From Mesaphorura yosii (lineage: Eukaryota; Arthropoda; Collembola; Poduromorpha; Tullbergiidae): a DNA stretch of 61,241 nt. The stretch spans positions 1-61,241 of the forward strand of contig WIXG01000413.1 in the NCBI GenBank assembly GCA_009869945.1, given 5' to 3'. The notes beneath the pieces are model-generated. The model searched no databases and had not been told where the DNA came from. It worked only from the letters and a program-made list of their open reading frames with translations. The stretch's first letter is position 1, and each line of letters begins with the position of its first letter. Made by a program: the position numbers and the translations under genes. Positions 16,992-39,728 of this stretch are shown here, piece after piece.

Positions 16992-19900
16992 GTAAGCAAA
17001 TTGTTCTTCTTCCTTCATTGTTTCTGAAAGTGGTAGCCTGATAGCGTGAATATCCATATTTTGAGGACAATTAATCACAGTCTGTCGGAGATTTTTTACC
17101 TTTGAGTAATTGATGGCTTAAGTCCGAACTTTTGCGTGAGCGTGTCCCGTGTCCTCAAGCGGCATGTCTCTTGTCTGTTCGCACTTCGTAAAGACGTGAG
17201 CAATCGCAATTACTAAGCACCACTTGACTTGACCAGCTCCCGATGTTAAATTTAGCTTTCCACCGGGCTCAATTATAATTTCCAAATTAAGTGAACTCGG
17301 CTAAAAAGCTGCGTGTATAATTTTTCTTGCCCGGTGCCTGTCTGCCCTGCCGCCTGACTTCCTCGGGATTGGGAGAAGGCACGTGCTTTCTGGTATCACG
17401 TTGCATTGACCGACTCTCGTAGCGTTTTAATTTAGTATCAAAACATTTACGTAGGTCGATCCTTATCATAGGAGATCACACGATCTTGGTTCTTGGCTAC
17501 TTGGCTTGCTGCGAAGAGCATTAAATTCAACAGATGTTTACCTAGGCTATCATACAATTTTGAAGAGGTATTTTCAGATTTCGTGCTTTGATAGACGAAC
17601 TTCAGCATTCAACTGTTGTCGAGACGAGCTAAAGTGCGGAGTGGTTGCCAAGAATTTAGAATTATGAGCGACACAGTACACAATGTGCCTATTATTATAA
17701 GTGACTGTAAAATCACCACAAGCTGGTCTCAAGATCGCTTTTGTTTTACTCATACATTCTCTCTGACATGAAACACCGAAACACGATGCGATTCGCTCAT
17801 TCCCTGTGTAATATGAAGAACATAAATTCTTGCCATTCTAATTATAACCGCTACAAAGTGATATTGCAAGAGCCGTATTTGCTAGAAATCTATTGATATT
17901 TTGATTTCACATTAAAAATGTCCTCAGAACAACTTTGCCAATGAAAATTCGATACCTTATTTCTTTGACGGCTATAAATTTGCAACCGCGTCCACTTGTG
18001 TTAGTGTATGGACTAGGAACCATGAATTTTCTTCCGAGACTTACGAGTTTAGCTTAGCACGCGAATAAAATAACGTGCGCCGGCCCGGCCGGCGAAGTAG
18101 AATTTATGTTATGCAACATAGGCCACGTTACGAAGATGGATGCTACTACTACTTTGTTCGCGAAATCTGGTTTTAATAGGATTCCGGAATATTGTATCAA
18201 CAGGCGATTACAAGCGTTGATTTTTGGCACTTCTTCTTTTGGCACCCGTTCCATCCTCATATAAGAAGCGAACCAAGCGAAATCTCGAGTTGTCGAGTTT
18301 TTCAGCACGCATCAGAACATTTCGGTCTCATTTCCTTCACAATCCTGCAAATTGAAGGATCATTCCTTTTGTACTCGTTTTTAATACTCAAACGGTTATA
18401 AAATATTGCAATGTCCATTCAGTTCGTCTCTGTTAGTTCCTGGTGAAGTTGGTTTTGTGAACTAAACTAATTAAAAGTGTTCAAAATGTGTGGAGGCTGT
18501 TTCAGCGTGCCGGAACCGATCCGAATTCCGCTGGACCTGAGGCATCAGTCGGAAACGATGAAAGTAAATCTTGTTCTCATCACTTCTCACGAAAATCAGT
18601 GTGCTCAACGAATAAATTTGCTCGAGCCAAACCAGCAACGGGAAATGGCCTTAAAAGATAGGGGCACCATTCTTCCTCGTTTCTCTTTTGTATTGCCCGT
18701 TCAGATAATCATCTTGTAAATTTTCTTTGATTATAAAGACCGAATGCCGATTTAAGTACTTGTCAGAAAAGTGTTTAATCTTTCGAATTTTTGGCACAGA
18801 GATGGAGGAATTACACTCCACTCTGCATGCTTGTCTATATTTATTCCAGTCTCTCGGCCACTTTGTCACGCATCTTGTGTAATTCCCCTCATTTAACCTC
18901 TTGGTTCAAATTCTGTGTGTGGTAGAAGATTCTGCTTCTCGTGCTAACAACCTTGACTTGATTTCACGACATTTTATAATGTTTAATATAGTCACGGCGA
19001 ATTCTTACGATGATTATAATGTCTAGGGTGCTATTAAGGTCAGGCATGTACAGCGAAGTCAATAAGGAACAAATAATCTGACTCTGTTCCAACTTTTGCG
19101 GAACGGGTGTTAAAACAACTGCTAGAACATTTGTTTTCCTGTTTGCGAAAATGAGAGGCAGGCGAGACTTGAAACATTTGCGGCGTGGACAGGCTAATTT
19201 TATTTTTATATCCGGAAGTGTTGAGAGTCCAATTTCGTATTGCACACCTGCCATCACGCTCCGGTGCAATTTGCGCAAACGATTTCTGTAATGTTCCTCA
19301 AAACTAGAATTGCTTCAGGAACTTTCTTTCGTATTCATTTCAGGGTCCAGAGCTCATTCGAACGTCAAGGTTTACGAAAGAAGCTAAAGATGGGAAATTT
19401 CTACGATATCTTTATGAAGACTGCCGGACCGTGTAAGTTTTATTAAGAGATATTACAAAACTACAGTGTGAGTGTATCAGGAGTTAACACATGCCCTGTA
19501 TTTACTTTGTAGCTACGATGCATTTAGACGTGGAGCTAAAGAATCAAGTAAGCTAATTTAAACTTTTCAACATGGAGCTTGAAATGAAACATTTGTTTTA
19601 GCCGCATGCGAAAGACTCCCAAAGACTGTTCCGATTGGCAGTCATCAATGACTTTCTTTATTGCAGATAATGGCAGGTGTCTGGGTTGGCGAGAGAATCG
19701 CAACAAGCCATATCAGTGGATGCATTACAACGAGGCTTTATTGAGGGCTAAGAACTTCGGATGTGGCCTGGTGCATTTGGGTAAATCACGAAAAGAAACG
19801 GAGTAGGAAACGTACACTTAACACTCGTCTTTGTCTTTGTTCGAGTAGGTCTGCAGCCGGGTTCTTACGTGGGGATTTACAGTCAGAACTGCCCGGAGTG

Positions 19901-22421
19901 GGTGCTTACAGAACAGGGCCTTTACTGTTATTCCATGGTCATCGTCCCACTGTACGATACTCTAGGAGCCGATGCCTGTGCATTTATAATTCAACAAGGT
20001 TGGCTTTTATAGCGAATTCTGACTACGAAGACTTTATTCCTGCTGGGAACTGTTCGTAATAACTTGCCCTTTTGTATCGTTTGCGTTTAGCTCAAATGTC
20101 CACGGTAATTTGCGAGAATGACGGCAAAATTAACATGCTGCTGGACAAAGCACCTTCTTGTCTGAAACGTCTAGTTCATATCAAGGATGTTACACCAGCA
20201 ACAATTTCAAGAACCAAACACATGGGCATTGAGCTGATAAAGTTTGAGGAAGTTGAGAAAATCGGAGGTGCTAATCTTCAGATTCACAGGGAAAAGGTAC
20301 TTTTTCCATATTCGAACCTGCCTGCGAAAACTGTGAATAGTCCAATGAATAGATGAACTGAATTAATTTTACAGCCACCCAGCCCTGAAGATATCCTGAC
20401 AGTTTGCTACACGTCAGGCACAACGGGTAGTCCAAAGGGCGTAATGCTGACACATGAGAACGTAATCGCAAATGTGTCAGCAGTATTGCAGCAACTTGGA
20501 GAGCACAAAGTTCATAAACATGACGTTATGCTGAGTTTTCTTCCACTCGCTCACATGTTGGAGCATTGTTGTCAAGTATGAATATCTAATATCTCGTATG
20601 ACATGTCACGAAGTCCACATCACTCACATACCAATTGAATGTATCTAGATTGCCGTGTACATGCAAGGCGGCTGTGTAGGATTTTATGGAGGAGACATTC
20701 GAAACTTAGTCGATGACTTCAAGGAATTGAAGCCTACAGTAAGATCGATCATCATTTTCAAATATGTTTTTTGAACTGATACTTTATGAGTAGGCGTAAG
20801 CTGATATCATGTTCTTATTTTAGGTGAGTCCAACAGTTCCTAGGCTGCTCAATAGAATATATGACAAGGTTATTGGTCAAGTCAACGGATCCGGCGTAAA
20901 ACGAACTCTCTTAAGAATGGCTTTAAACAGTAAATCTGCTGAGTTGAAGAAAGGAATCGTGCGAAAAAATACAATTTGGGACACGTTAATATTTCGGAAG
21001 GTCCAAGAAGGCATGGGTGGAAGGGTCAGGCTGATGGTTGTCGGGAGCGCTCCCTTGGCCGGAAATGTGTTGAGTTTTATCAGATGCGCGCTGGGTTGCG
21101 TGGTAAGCACATCGCATTCTGTGATGCACTACTGGGACGAACTCTTAACAAGGTATTATTTTAATTCTTGGTGTGGTTTTTTAGGTTGTGGAAGGCTATG
21201 GACAAACAGGTTTGTTTTTACATATACCAGATTTTGTCTTTAGCCATATTGTGAGAACTTTGCAAATAGAGTTTGACATTTTCTAGAATGTGTCGGACCT
21301 TGCACGTTAACAATTCAAGGCGATTGTGATCCAGGTAAAATCACCACGTAAAATCTCAAACACTTCCTGAACATGTTAGAGTGTTAATGAGTAAGAACTC
21401 TGTTAATGCAGAGCATGTTGGACCACCTTTGGCATGTTGCTGTGTTAAGCTTGCCGATGTACCTGACATGGAGTACTACGCCGCTGCTGGACAGGGTATG
21501 CCGTTGCATTCTGTCTGTTTTCTTGTACGATTATCCGCAAGATTAATTCGGATGCTATTTGCAGGAGAAGTTTGTGTGAAAGGTACAACTGTATTCAAGG
21601 GCTACTTCAAGGATCCCGAAAAAACGAGAGAAGTAATCGACAGAGATGGTAGGTGGTTTAACCAATTACGAAACAACCCAGATTCGAATAATTGAAATCA
21701 TTCCCTTTTGTAGGCTGGCTCCATACTGGAGATATTGGGATGTGGCTTAATGTAAGTTGACCAAACTTAATTTTTTCAAGTCTATCCAAGATTTGACTAG
21801 GGTTTGATAATTTTTCCACTACAGAATGGGACTTTGAAGATAATTGACAGGAAGAAACATATTTTCAAGCTATCTCAGGGTGAATATATTTCGCCAGAGA
21901 AAGTAGAAAACATTTACATCAGAAGCCAGTTTATCGGTCAGGTCTTTGTGCATGGAGAGTCTCTGAAGGTAACTTACCTGGCTAATAATTTGTAATTGAA
22001 CTACAACTGGGACCTGTACTTTGACTCCTTATCTGTTCGTTTCAGTCGTGTGTTATAGCGATAGTAGTGCCTGACGTAGAAGCGCTTAAAGAATGGGCAG
22101 TAGAAAACGATATTCCGGGAACCCTCTCAGTGCTGTGTAACGACGCACGAGTGAAAACTCTCATCATGAACGACATGATCACGCTAGGAAAGAAGGCTGA
22201 CCTGAAGTCCTTCGAACAGGTAAGACTACTCCATAATCGTGTTTGTTTCCTTAATGCTAAACCATTCATTGTAATATTCGCAGGTGAAAGATATTTATCT
22301 TCATCCCGACCCATTCTCCGTACAAAATGGGCTTTTGACTCCAACACTGAAAACTAAAAGACCTCAAATTAAAGCGTACTTCAAGCCACAGTTAGAAGAT
22401 ATGTACTCAAGACTTAATTAG
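16845..22421 (+). CDS. Long-chain fatty acyl-CoA synthetase (ACSL1/5/6 type)
   Basis: The enzyme activates long-chain fatty acids to acyl-CoA with ATP at the ER or outer mitochondrial membrane. Exons: 16845-16991 (1a) or 18486-18563 (1b), then 19344-19432, 19513-19547, 19667-19780, 19849-19998, 20091-20296, 20375-20575, 20649-20738, 20824-21102, 21185-21209, 21287-21334, 21412-21495, 21565-21648, 21714-21751, 21825-21968, 22046-22219 and 22284-22421. Diagnostic motifs are the AMP-binding loop YTSGTTGSPKGVM, SFLPLAHMLE, GYGQTE, LHTGDIG and DRKKHIFKLSQGEYISPEK, with a final LLTPTLKTKRP. Isoforms are 681 residues (1a) and 658 residues (1b). A poly(A) signal is at 22579-22584. The enzyme appears complete, with no missing catalytic residue seen. 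Confidence 0.95.
18486..18563 (+). other. ACSL alternative first exon 1b without membrane anchor
   Basis: It encodes MCGGCFSVPEPIRIPLDLRH and QSETMK, then a GTAAAT donor in phase 0. That fits the same second exon (GPELIRTSRF). IPLDLRHQS matches the ACSL segment just before the catalytic region (PIDLNSQS in relatives), which supports real coding. There is no transmembrane helix. Two cysteines near the N-terminus could be lipidated, which is inference. No acceptor is needed if this is a transcription start. Confidence 0.7.
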
Positions 22422-23240
22422 AGAGATTTAATTATGCGTAGGAAAATTGGCAGAATTTTGGGACCTCGATTTGGTTTTATTACGTCCGAGCCAGCCAGTC
22501 AGGAGCGACTTTTAGATTTTCTATTTTTTCTTTTTTCTTTTTCAAAACTATTCCTTGAATCAGGAAGCACATAACTTCAATAAACATACTTAAAGCTAGG
22601 GCCAAAATTACTTTAATTTGGCTGCATGGTAAAAACAAAAGATTGTATAGTTTTTGAAAAGGGTATTTGGGTTTAGTTAAGTGTTCTTAGTCATTTTTAA
22701 ATCCTGAGCAAGCTAGAACGGAATCTCCCTCATTCATTCATTCATTTAGTGATATTGATATTATGACGTCGTGCAGGTTAAGCACGCCGGCTCCAAATCG
22801 AATTTTTAGTCCCTTCTTTAAAGTTAAAGAAAAATCTAATTGATATTACTGAGAGTACTTAGGAAAATGTACTGCATATTTAGAAAGTAACGAACTGCAT
22901 GCGGTTTGAGGCTAGAGATATATGAAGAATGAGACTAGGAAGTAGAATGGGAAATAAATGAATAAAGTCACTTCCAGTTCCAACTTCATCACGTCAGCGG
23001 CAAGCGATGGACTTATCAATTCACATTCAGCGTATAAATACTTTTCCTAAGTTGAATTTTATTCGCATAGAATGAAAAAAGTAAAAGTAAATTGCAATTA
23101 AAATTAATGCGTACGTGCAACCACACAGTAACGCATGGCATGTCAGCTAATCGAATTGACATTTTAACTTATCAAATTACACTTCGTGCCACACCGAGCA
23201 CCTAGCACGTCGACTATTCAATACGATACACGAGCACATT
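22422..23240. other. Convergent 3' regions of ACSL and the phospho-lyase
   Basis: This holds the ACSL 3' UTR with AATAAA at 22579, and the facing poly(A) signal of the minus-strand gene (TTTATT, 23058-23063). A short ATTC tandem stretch is at about 22733-22747. I see no coding exon. Confidence 0.6.
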
Positions 23241-26414
<3,174 letters not shown>

Positions 26415-27863
26415 CTTCGAGTCTCGATCAACAACAACAGCTTCGGCTACTAACTTCGATCAGCAAATTGGGAATTGCGAATTCACGACAGCAGTGAGCA
26501 GTGTCAGCCTCGTCAGTAGATTGCAGAAGGTTCTGTCACGACAGTCACAAGCGTGGAGTGGAAGATTTTTACGACAGGACACGAGACACGTGTTATTAAC
26601 CTTCTCGTGGTTGCTTGTCTACTGCAGCACTTGGTGGCTTATTCAGTTGATTAGTACCGATCTATCAGTTGAGGTTTTGGTTGTGGTACTTTACTTAAAC
26701 TGTACTTTACTTTACTGCCACTACGACTTTGTAAACGGACTGACACTGGCATTATTGCAGAAAACAACGCTCTAGCCCTACCAAGAGTCGACTCAGCCGT
26801 CTACGGTATTCAGGCAGACTTCACATTTACATTCACTCGTATTCAAATCAAATATCAGAATCAAAGCTAATCATTTGTCTATTCTACAATCTGGCGTAGT
26901 CGCATTCAAATACTTTGCAGGTTGCATTTCATAACCTTCGGAATTCTACAGGCTCGCTCGGATGCATTCTCCCGTTCCTTCCAAGAACAAGAACGGCTGG
27001 CGGAATCATACGGCTTCAGCTTCCTCCGTTACACTGTGCAAAACCGAAGACGTACGAAAATTTGTTAACATTTACACGAGCCACACGCACGCGACTTTCT
27101 CATGAATCTCATCTTGGCTTGCCGAACCAGATTTTTGCGGATTTCTTTATGCATTTGCATCTACAGGCTGGCCAGAGACATAAATCTCAGTGATGTGCTA
27201 CTTGCTACTTCATTGCCACCTCGAAGTGTGAAAAGTGACATTTTCACACTAAAAGTGTCAAGCCAAGTTGAATGATGAAATCATCGCCTCGAATTGCTAA
27301 ATATAATGGTTGTTAGTGGAGCTAAGGTCAGGAGGTCGCGTAAATCTTCATCACGCTTCTTGTCTTTGCTCACTTTCTGAGAATTTAAGTGTGAAGTTTC
27401 AAGTCTCAAAGCTGAGCGTCTGTCAGTCCGTCCTTCACTCCCAAGAATGAACTCAAGGCTCAAGGCGCCTGATGCCAAACTACAAATCCTGTCATGTGAA
27501 GAAGAGCGTGTTGATATTCCGCATACAAGACAAAGTTCGGGAGTTCGGTCCTGTGCGTGCTGTGTCCATGTTTTGATGAAATGAAATGCTGAATCGAGTA
27601 TTATGAAATATCTTGTGTGCTTTTGCCATTCATGACGCACGAGCGTGTCAGCTGCCTTGCCTTTTAAAGTGTAAACTCGTGATTTCTTATCTACGCCTTT
27701 TTTTACCATTTCCTCATGTCGTTTATCGTCTCACCCATTTCCTGATTCAGCCGTTAAATCTTTGGTGCATGCAAACTGAACTGGAATTTTTTGGTTTGGC
27801 ATCGTCAATTACTTTTATTAACTCCACTAATTTCTAATTTTGTGCAAAGGCCACAATGCCTCG
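26415..27863. other. Intergenic region upstream of the phospho-lyase
   Basis: This should contain the phospho-lyase promoter. A plus-strand frame of 146 codons (26335-26775) runs antisense across exon 1 and into the upstream region; it has no recognised similarity. A perfect inverted repeat lies at 27225-27250. Confidence 0.5.
27225..27250. repeat. Perfect 10-bp inverted repeat with 6-base loop
   Basis: AGTGTGAAAA (27225-27234) and TTTTCACACT (27241-27250) are exact reverse complements around GTGACA. A partial further copy, AAAAGTGT, follows at about 27252. It may be a hairpin or a paired binding site. No transcript context is known. Confidence 0.6.
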
Positions 27864-28446
27864 CTAATCCTCGAGCATTACGATAATGTTATCAATATTG
27901 AAAGCTTTTCGTCCAGAAACCCGCTTCATTGTATTATGAACAATCATCGTGGGTAGTTCGGTCAATGCGAGCTCTTCGTCATGCTTGTACGGCACTTTTC
28001 ACTCCGCCATTCTTCCCTTGTGATCCGCACTTTGACCAACCAGCCGACCGGAGCCGGATTAATCACTTTGGTCTGCACCAGTTCGACTACCTCCTCCACT
28101 GATAAACGAAAATTGGATATTATCGTTAGCATTATCGTGGCGTAAAGTTAGAACGTGGTAACTCAGGGCATTTGGCATTTTCTGAAGACTCACAAACGTC
28201 GCAATCTGCACTCCAGCTTCGCCGCTCTTTCGAAACACTTTGAGTCAAGCTGTGGCGATTACGAATTTCGTCAGTGGAGTGCGATGCTGTGAATAGCAGA
28301 ACGATCTGGTCTGTATGAACATTCCCTGCGTCCAGTTTGATCAACAAATTTCGCATACTGTCGTAACTGGACACCTCCTGCTGGATGAATTGGCCAGCAC
28401 GACTGCTTTCATGAGGAGTTATCGCCCCGCACCAGTAGGCAACCAT
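27864..28446 (-). pseudogene. TXNDC17-like thioredoxin domain gene, frame-broken
   Basis: TXNDC17 (TRP14) is a small cytosolic thioredoxin-fold disulphide reductase with a WCPDC active site. Here an exon ending at 28194 (GTGAGT donor) gives QIVLLFTASHSTDE and RRSWSADCDV. It joins an exon starting at 28098 with LEEVVELVQTKV. After TREEWRSEK the frame is lost at an A4 run (27996-27999 on the plus strand). The frame one base over continues VPYKHDEELALTELPTMIVH to a stop at 27864, which matches the family's FR...T.VPTLL end. The exons are one base short in total. The first active-site cysteine and the proline are replaced (SADC). The true start is unsure; upstream ATGs at 28446 and 28518 are open. 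It may be a pseudogene or an intact gene with an assembly indel. Confidence 0.7.
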
Positions 28447-28518
28447 CTTGAATTTGAAGTGTCTCGACTTATGGCAAGGGAAAATGCAATTCACGCACAA
28501 ATGTATGATAGTTGCCAA

Positions 28519-29038
28519 AAATCACGGAGTGAGTCACGGGTCACGAAATAAAACATCAAAAATTCGATCCTGCAACTTGTGAAATGGCTTCGCTTGGCGA
28601 TCTTTTTTGCATGGTAAACATGATAAGCAAAGTTTTTCGACGAAATTGTATACAATTTGCTATGACCCATTAACTTTGATGATAAGAGTTCCTGAAATCG
28701 CTACCCCGGAAATTCGGATCAGCAGTCGTTCTTAATTTAATGCATTTTGGCGCTTTGGTACCAAATGTTAAATCATTAGACATCTGAAAGCCTCCATTGA
28801 TAATCAATGACAATGCGGCAAATGACTCTTTTCAGAGCATGCAAGATTGTCTCGGCAGATGAAAGCGTCATTGGCAGTTGTGTGCGGGCTTTTCAGCGGT
28901 TCAAATTCGTTGTCCACCCTCGGAACTTGTGTCATCTACATTTCGCATTGTAATTTCAGGTGATTCGTCGCGAATAAATGATTTGATTGCTAAATTACCA
29001 TTTCATTGGATGTTTTGTTTTGCTGCAGCCGCTCCAAC
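28519..29038. other. Head-to-head spacer between the TXNDC17-like gene and DCTN4
   Basis: About 0.5-0.6 kb separates the two divergent genes. It should contain the DCTN4 promoter and 5' UTR, possibly shared. I see no conserved coding exon. Confidence 0.45.
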
Positions 29039-30805
29039 ATGGCCAACTTATTTCAAATGGACACCGTGAGGTACATTTGCTGCTGCGGTAGCCTTAAGCC
29101 AATTTCATTCACCTATTTTTGCCGACATTGTCTTCGTCTGCGGTGCCCTTACTGCGTTTCACATGAAGTGGACTCACACTTTTGTCCCAATTGCTCTGAA
29201 AATGTGCCTTCGGCTGAAGCCAAACTGAAGAAAAACAGGTCAGCCAAATTTGAACATCTAAGCTTCAACTGCTCCTGCTCCTGCATGTTCCAATGGTCTT
29301 TGCTTTCATGCAGGTGCCCCATGTGTTTCGACTGTCCAAGCTGTAAGCAGACATTATCAATTCGTGCAGTAACAATTGAAGTTGATCCAGATGATAGCAA
29401 TCCTAAGAAGATATATTATTTGGCGTGTGGCGTATGTCGGTGGTCGACACGAGAAGCCGGTATTGAGGACGCTACCACTATCGCTGGGCCGTGGAAGGAG
29501 CCCGAAGTTCCTGATGCAGACAAAATCGAAGAGCTGAGCGAGTACTTTCGAATGCTGGCCCAGCAGGAAAAGAGTGCTAAGGAACAGAAGTATGTCGTTC
29601 CGAAGAGTAAATTTCTGGCTGCGGTAAGATAACGCTGAACCCAAACTCATGGTCTTATGAGATTGAAGGTGGATGATTAACTCTTGACTTTCAGGGACGA
29701 CATGGAGTCGCACACCTTCTTCCGAAACGGTCACCCTTAACTAATCCAGACGAAATGACCAAGCCAATTGTGCCTCCTCCGTACACCGCCCCTACAATTG
29801 GAGTGGAAGACCTCCCTGAGTTGCCAGACGAATTTTATGAGGAGGAAATGATAGCAGCTAAAGGTATGACATATTTAGATGGTAGTATTCAGATGGCGAA
29901 TGCTTGACGAAATATTACATCTATCTGTGTATTTCCTGGCAGTGACGCCGATTTCGCATCGTTTGAATCAAGTGGAAACTCAACCGAGAAGCTACGCTGA
30001 ACTTTTACCAACTCATAAACATCTGATGGTGAAGAGATCATTGAGATGCCGTGTTTGTGAAAGAAATATAAGCAAACCAGAGTATTCTCCAGCATCCATT
30101 AAGTTCAAGATCCAATTGAATGCGTACTATCATGTACCACAAGTTCGACTCGCGGCACCGTTCGCACACACCGAACTTGCCCCGGGGCAGAGAGCGAAAG
30201 TTTTACTCCGACTGTCAAATCCAACTCAATTTCCAACAACTCTGAAATTTCTACCGTTTTCCTTCGTAAGGCTCAGAAAGGAAGACGTGGTCGGAGAAGG
30301 AGAACTGCCGAGCTTGGGCACGGCGAGAGATTCGTCGTTCTCGTCGTTGGACACAGCCTCTCTTACATTCACTCCACAGACTCAAATGATCAAAGAAATC
30401 TCTGTGTTGCCGACTCGAGATGAAAAGTTCACAATCAACTTCGTGCTCGCTCAGCCACCCGCGGAACTGGTTTTACCACCGAAAGATGAAACTTCAGATT
30501 TCGACGACTTTTCCGAGACTCCAGATTACAATGATGATCCGAATTTTGTCACCTGGAGGAAGGGAAACAAAGCCACCGTTGCACTGGACATAGAAAAAGT
30601 GAAAGAATGGAGTCCAAATGATCCGCCATTGCTAGGACTTACATATGAGTATGATTACACAAACACCATTATGCCTTTGGATTCGAAGGGCGATACTTCA
30701 CCCCAAAAAGTCAGAATTCAGGCTCACTTGTTGATTGCGTTAGATTGTAAGCAGCTTTGAGTCTTAAGCTGTATTTATTCATTTTCAGTTTCTCGCATGC
30801 TTTGA
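29039..30805 (+). CDS. DCTN4: Dynactin subunit 4 (p62)
   Basis: This subunit is part of the pointed-end complex of dynactin, the dynein cofactor for microtubule transport. Exons: 29039-29238, 29314-29623, 29695-29863, 29943-30746 and 30789-30805, giving 499 residues (human about 460). The N-terminus has the paired-cysteine zinc-binding region: YFCRHCLRLRCPYC, CVSHEVDSHFCPNC, SAEAKLKKNR, CPMCFDCPSCKQTLS and YLACGVCRWSTRE. The later conserved block is HLMVKRSLRCRVCE with SKPEYSPASIKFKIQL. The intron 29239-29313 is 75 bases, in frame and free of stops, so its retention would insert 25 residues. The last exon is tiny (FSRML); without that splice the protein would end CKQL. Confidence 0.95.
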
Positions 30806-32851
30806 ATTTAAAAGCCAACATTTCCTTGTTGTGGCGAGTTTTTCGTTATGAGTTCGGATGAAAATAAATTGAGTTGTTTGAAATGGCCAGAGACTGAATT
30901 TTATTGAGAAACCAACACCTAGAATTGAATGACATGATCTCAATTGATGAGTGCTAGATGATGTAGTAAACCGAATGCGTTTTTCTAGAAAAGTACAATT
31001 CAAAGTGGAACTAAAGATACGGAGAAAGTGGAGACAGGAAGGTGTTGCAGAGGAAGTTGGAGTATGTCGGATAAATTCAGACAGTGGATGAGCAAAATAT
31101 GTTATTTTCTACCCACGACAAAAATTGTTCACTTCCATTCCAAAAGTTAGAAAACGTTGCAACAAATGGTCAGCCTACTCAAATCAAGAGAACGATTTGG
31201 AAAACTTTCCACTTGAAACAAGTGTTAAAATTTGACATTACGCGTATTTGTGTTTGTGAAGAGTGTCGTCCTGCTTCCTAATATATATCAATTATTTACG
31301 GTAAAGTAATAATGACATAATATTAAGAGTTACAGACGCCAAGACGGATGTTGTGCTACGTATTAAATGGCCGGCTACCCAACTAACCCAAGTCAGTACC
31401 TTTACCTTAAACTTAAAAACAGAATTTTACACAGAAAGAGAGTTTTCAACATTTCAACTCTCAAATAGGCCCCAGCATTTTCTATTTCCTTTAATTTCAA
31501 GTTAATTAGAGAGTAAATCGTGGTAGATGCAAATTGTAAATGAAGGATTCCGAATTTCATTCTACAATCTAGCGATTCAATCATTGAATAAAGTTCAATG
31601 CGACTTTTCAGGCCAAGTTGGTATTCGCGTTCGCCACATGTCCGATGAGATGACAGATCGCCTAAACTCAACTAAACTCTAGCCGAAATAAGTTAATGTT
31701 TATGAATCCTAAGCGGGTCATTCCCACTAAATATTGGCGACGGACAATACCGACGACTATTCATAATTTACACAACGAAACATGAATTTTTGGTAAAATT
31801 ATAAATCAGTCTTTACAAAAGTTTCAAGTTGTTTACAATTTACAACTAGACATTGACGATACGATGGAAAATTAACCTTGAACACCAGTATATACGTACA
31901 ACAGAATTGATACAGTCAATGCGACGAAGAACATAGCCAGACAATTCGTATGCTCGGAAATCGAACAACACGAACGCCGAAACACTCCGAATTTGGAAGT
32001 TGGAATTTGCCTTCGACGTCTGACAATCATCCAGCAACCTTCGATCTTAATAAGGCCTGCACTTGAATTAAAATTGTCGTATTCTTCTTGTGCAATTATT
32101 TTCTAACTATCTCCTAACTAACTACAATTAATAAGGTTTAGCGCTCCAGTACTCGATCAAAACATGCATGCACTCTCATTCGTAAGTTCTGTAAAGCTCC
32201 ATTTGAAAGATTTAACTACTACTCGTTTTCCTAATTGTAACTTCTGCAACTACAAACGCTGAAACTGTATACAAATTGCAATCGTTTCGCAATTTTCTAG
32301 TTTAAACACGGAATTATTACTTGAACATCCAAACTTCAAGGCAATGAATTGAAGAAATATGAAAAGTGAAGTGAACACCTGAGCTTCTATGCGTTACGCT
32401 AGAGTTCCTAATGAGAATGAGACGAGAACTTGCTAAATGTAGGCAAAAAAGGTGCTACTACTAGATTGAAAGGCTACATTTTCCAAACTCGAACGAATTC
32501 ATGCACACGCTTTGAAAAATAGTTTTTCTACTAATTACACGGCAAATAAATTAAATTCCCAGCAAAACCTGATTTCAAATCACTCAAATCAATAGAGAAA
32601 GAGACTGCGCCTACCTGCCTATTCTATCTGCTTTTCCGATTTACCAATTATGTAACAAAAATAAGCCCTTACTTTATACATCGATGCGATTTTACACAAT
32701 TCAAGCATACCCGAAAGATGAAAGGAATGTAGCGTAATTTATCCTATCGAACGTCAATTAATTACTCTTCAACTAGTACTTCGTTCGAACTACTTAACTG
32801 AACAATTTTGGTGCGTGTAACGAAATTCTAGGTCCCTAAACAACACAAGTA
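30806..32851. other. Convergent 3' regions of DCTN4 and ZSWIM8
   Basis: DCTN4 has an AATAAA-containing stretch near 30861. The remainder is AT-rich and probably includes the ZSWIM8 3' UTR. No conserved coding exon is seen. Confidence 0.5.

Positions 32852-39728
<6,877 letters not shown>

Noticed and set aside
29357..29734. Minus-strand frame of 125 codons
   Set aside because: It is antisense to DCTN4 coding exons, which match the family closely; it is a shadow frame.
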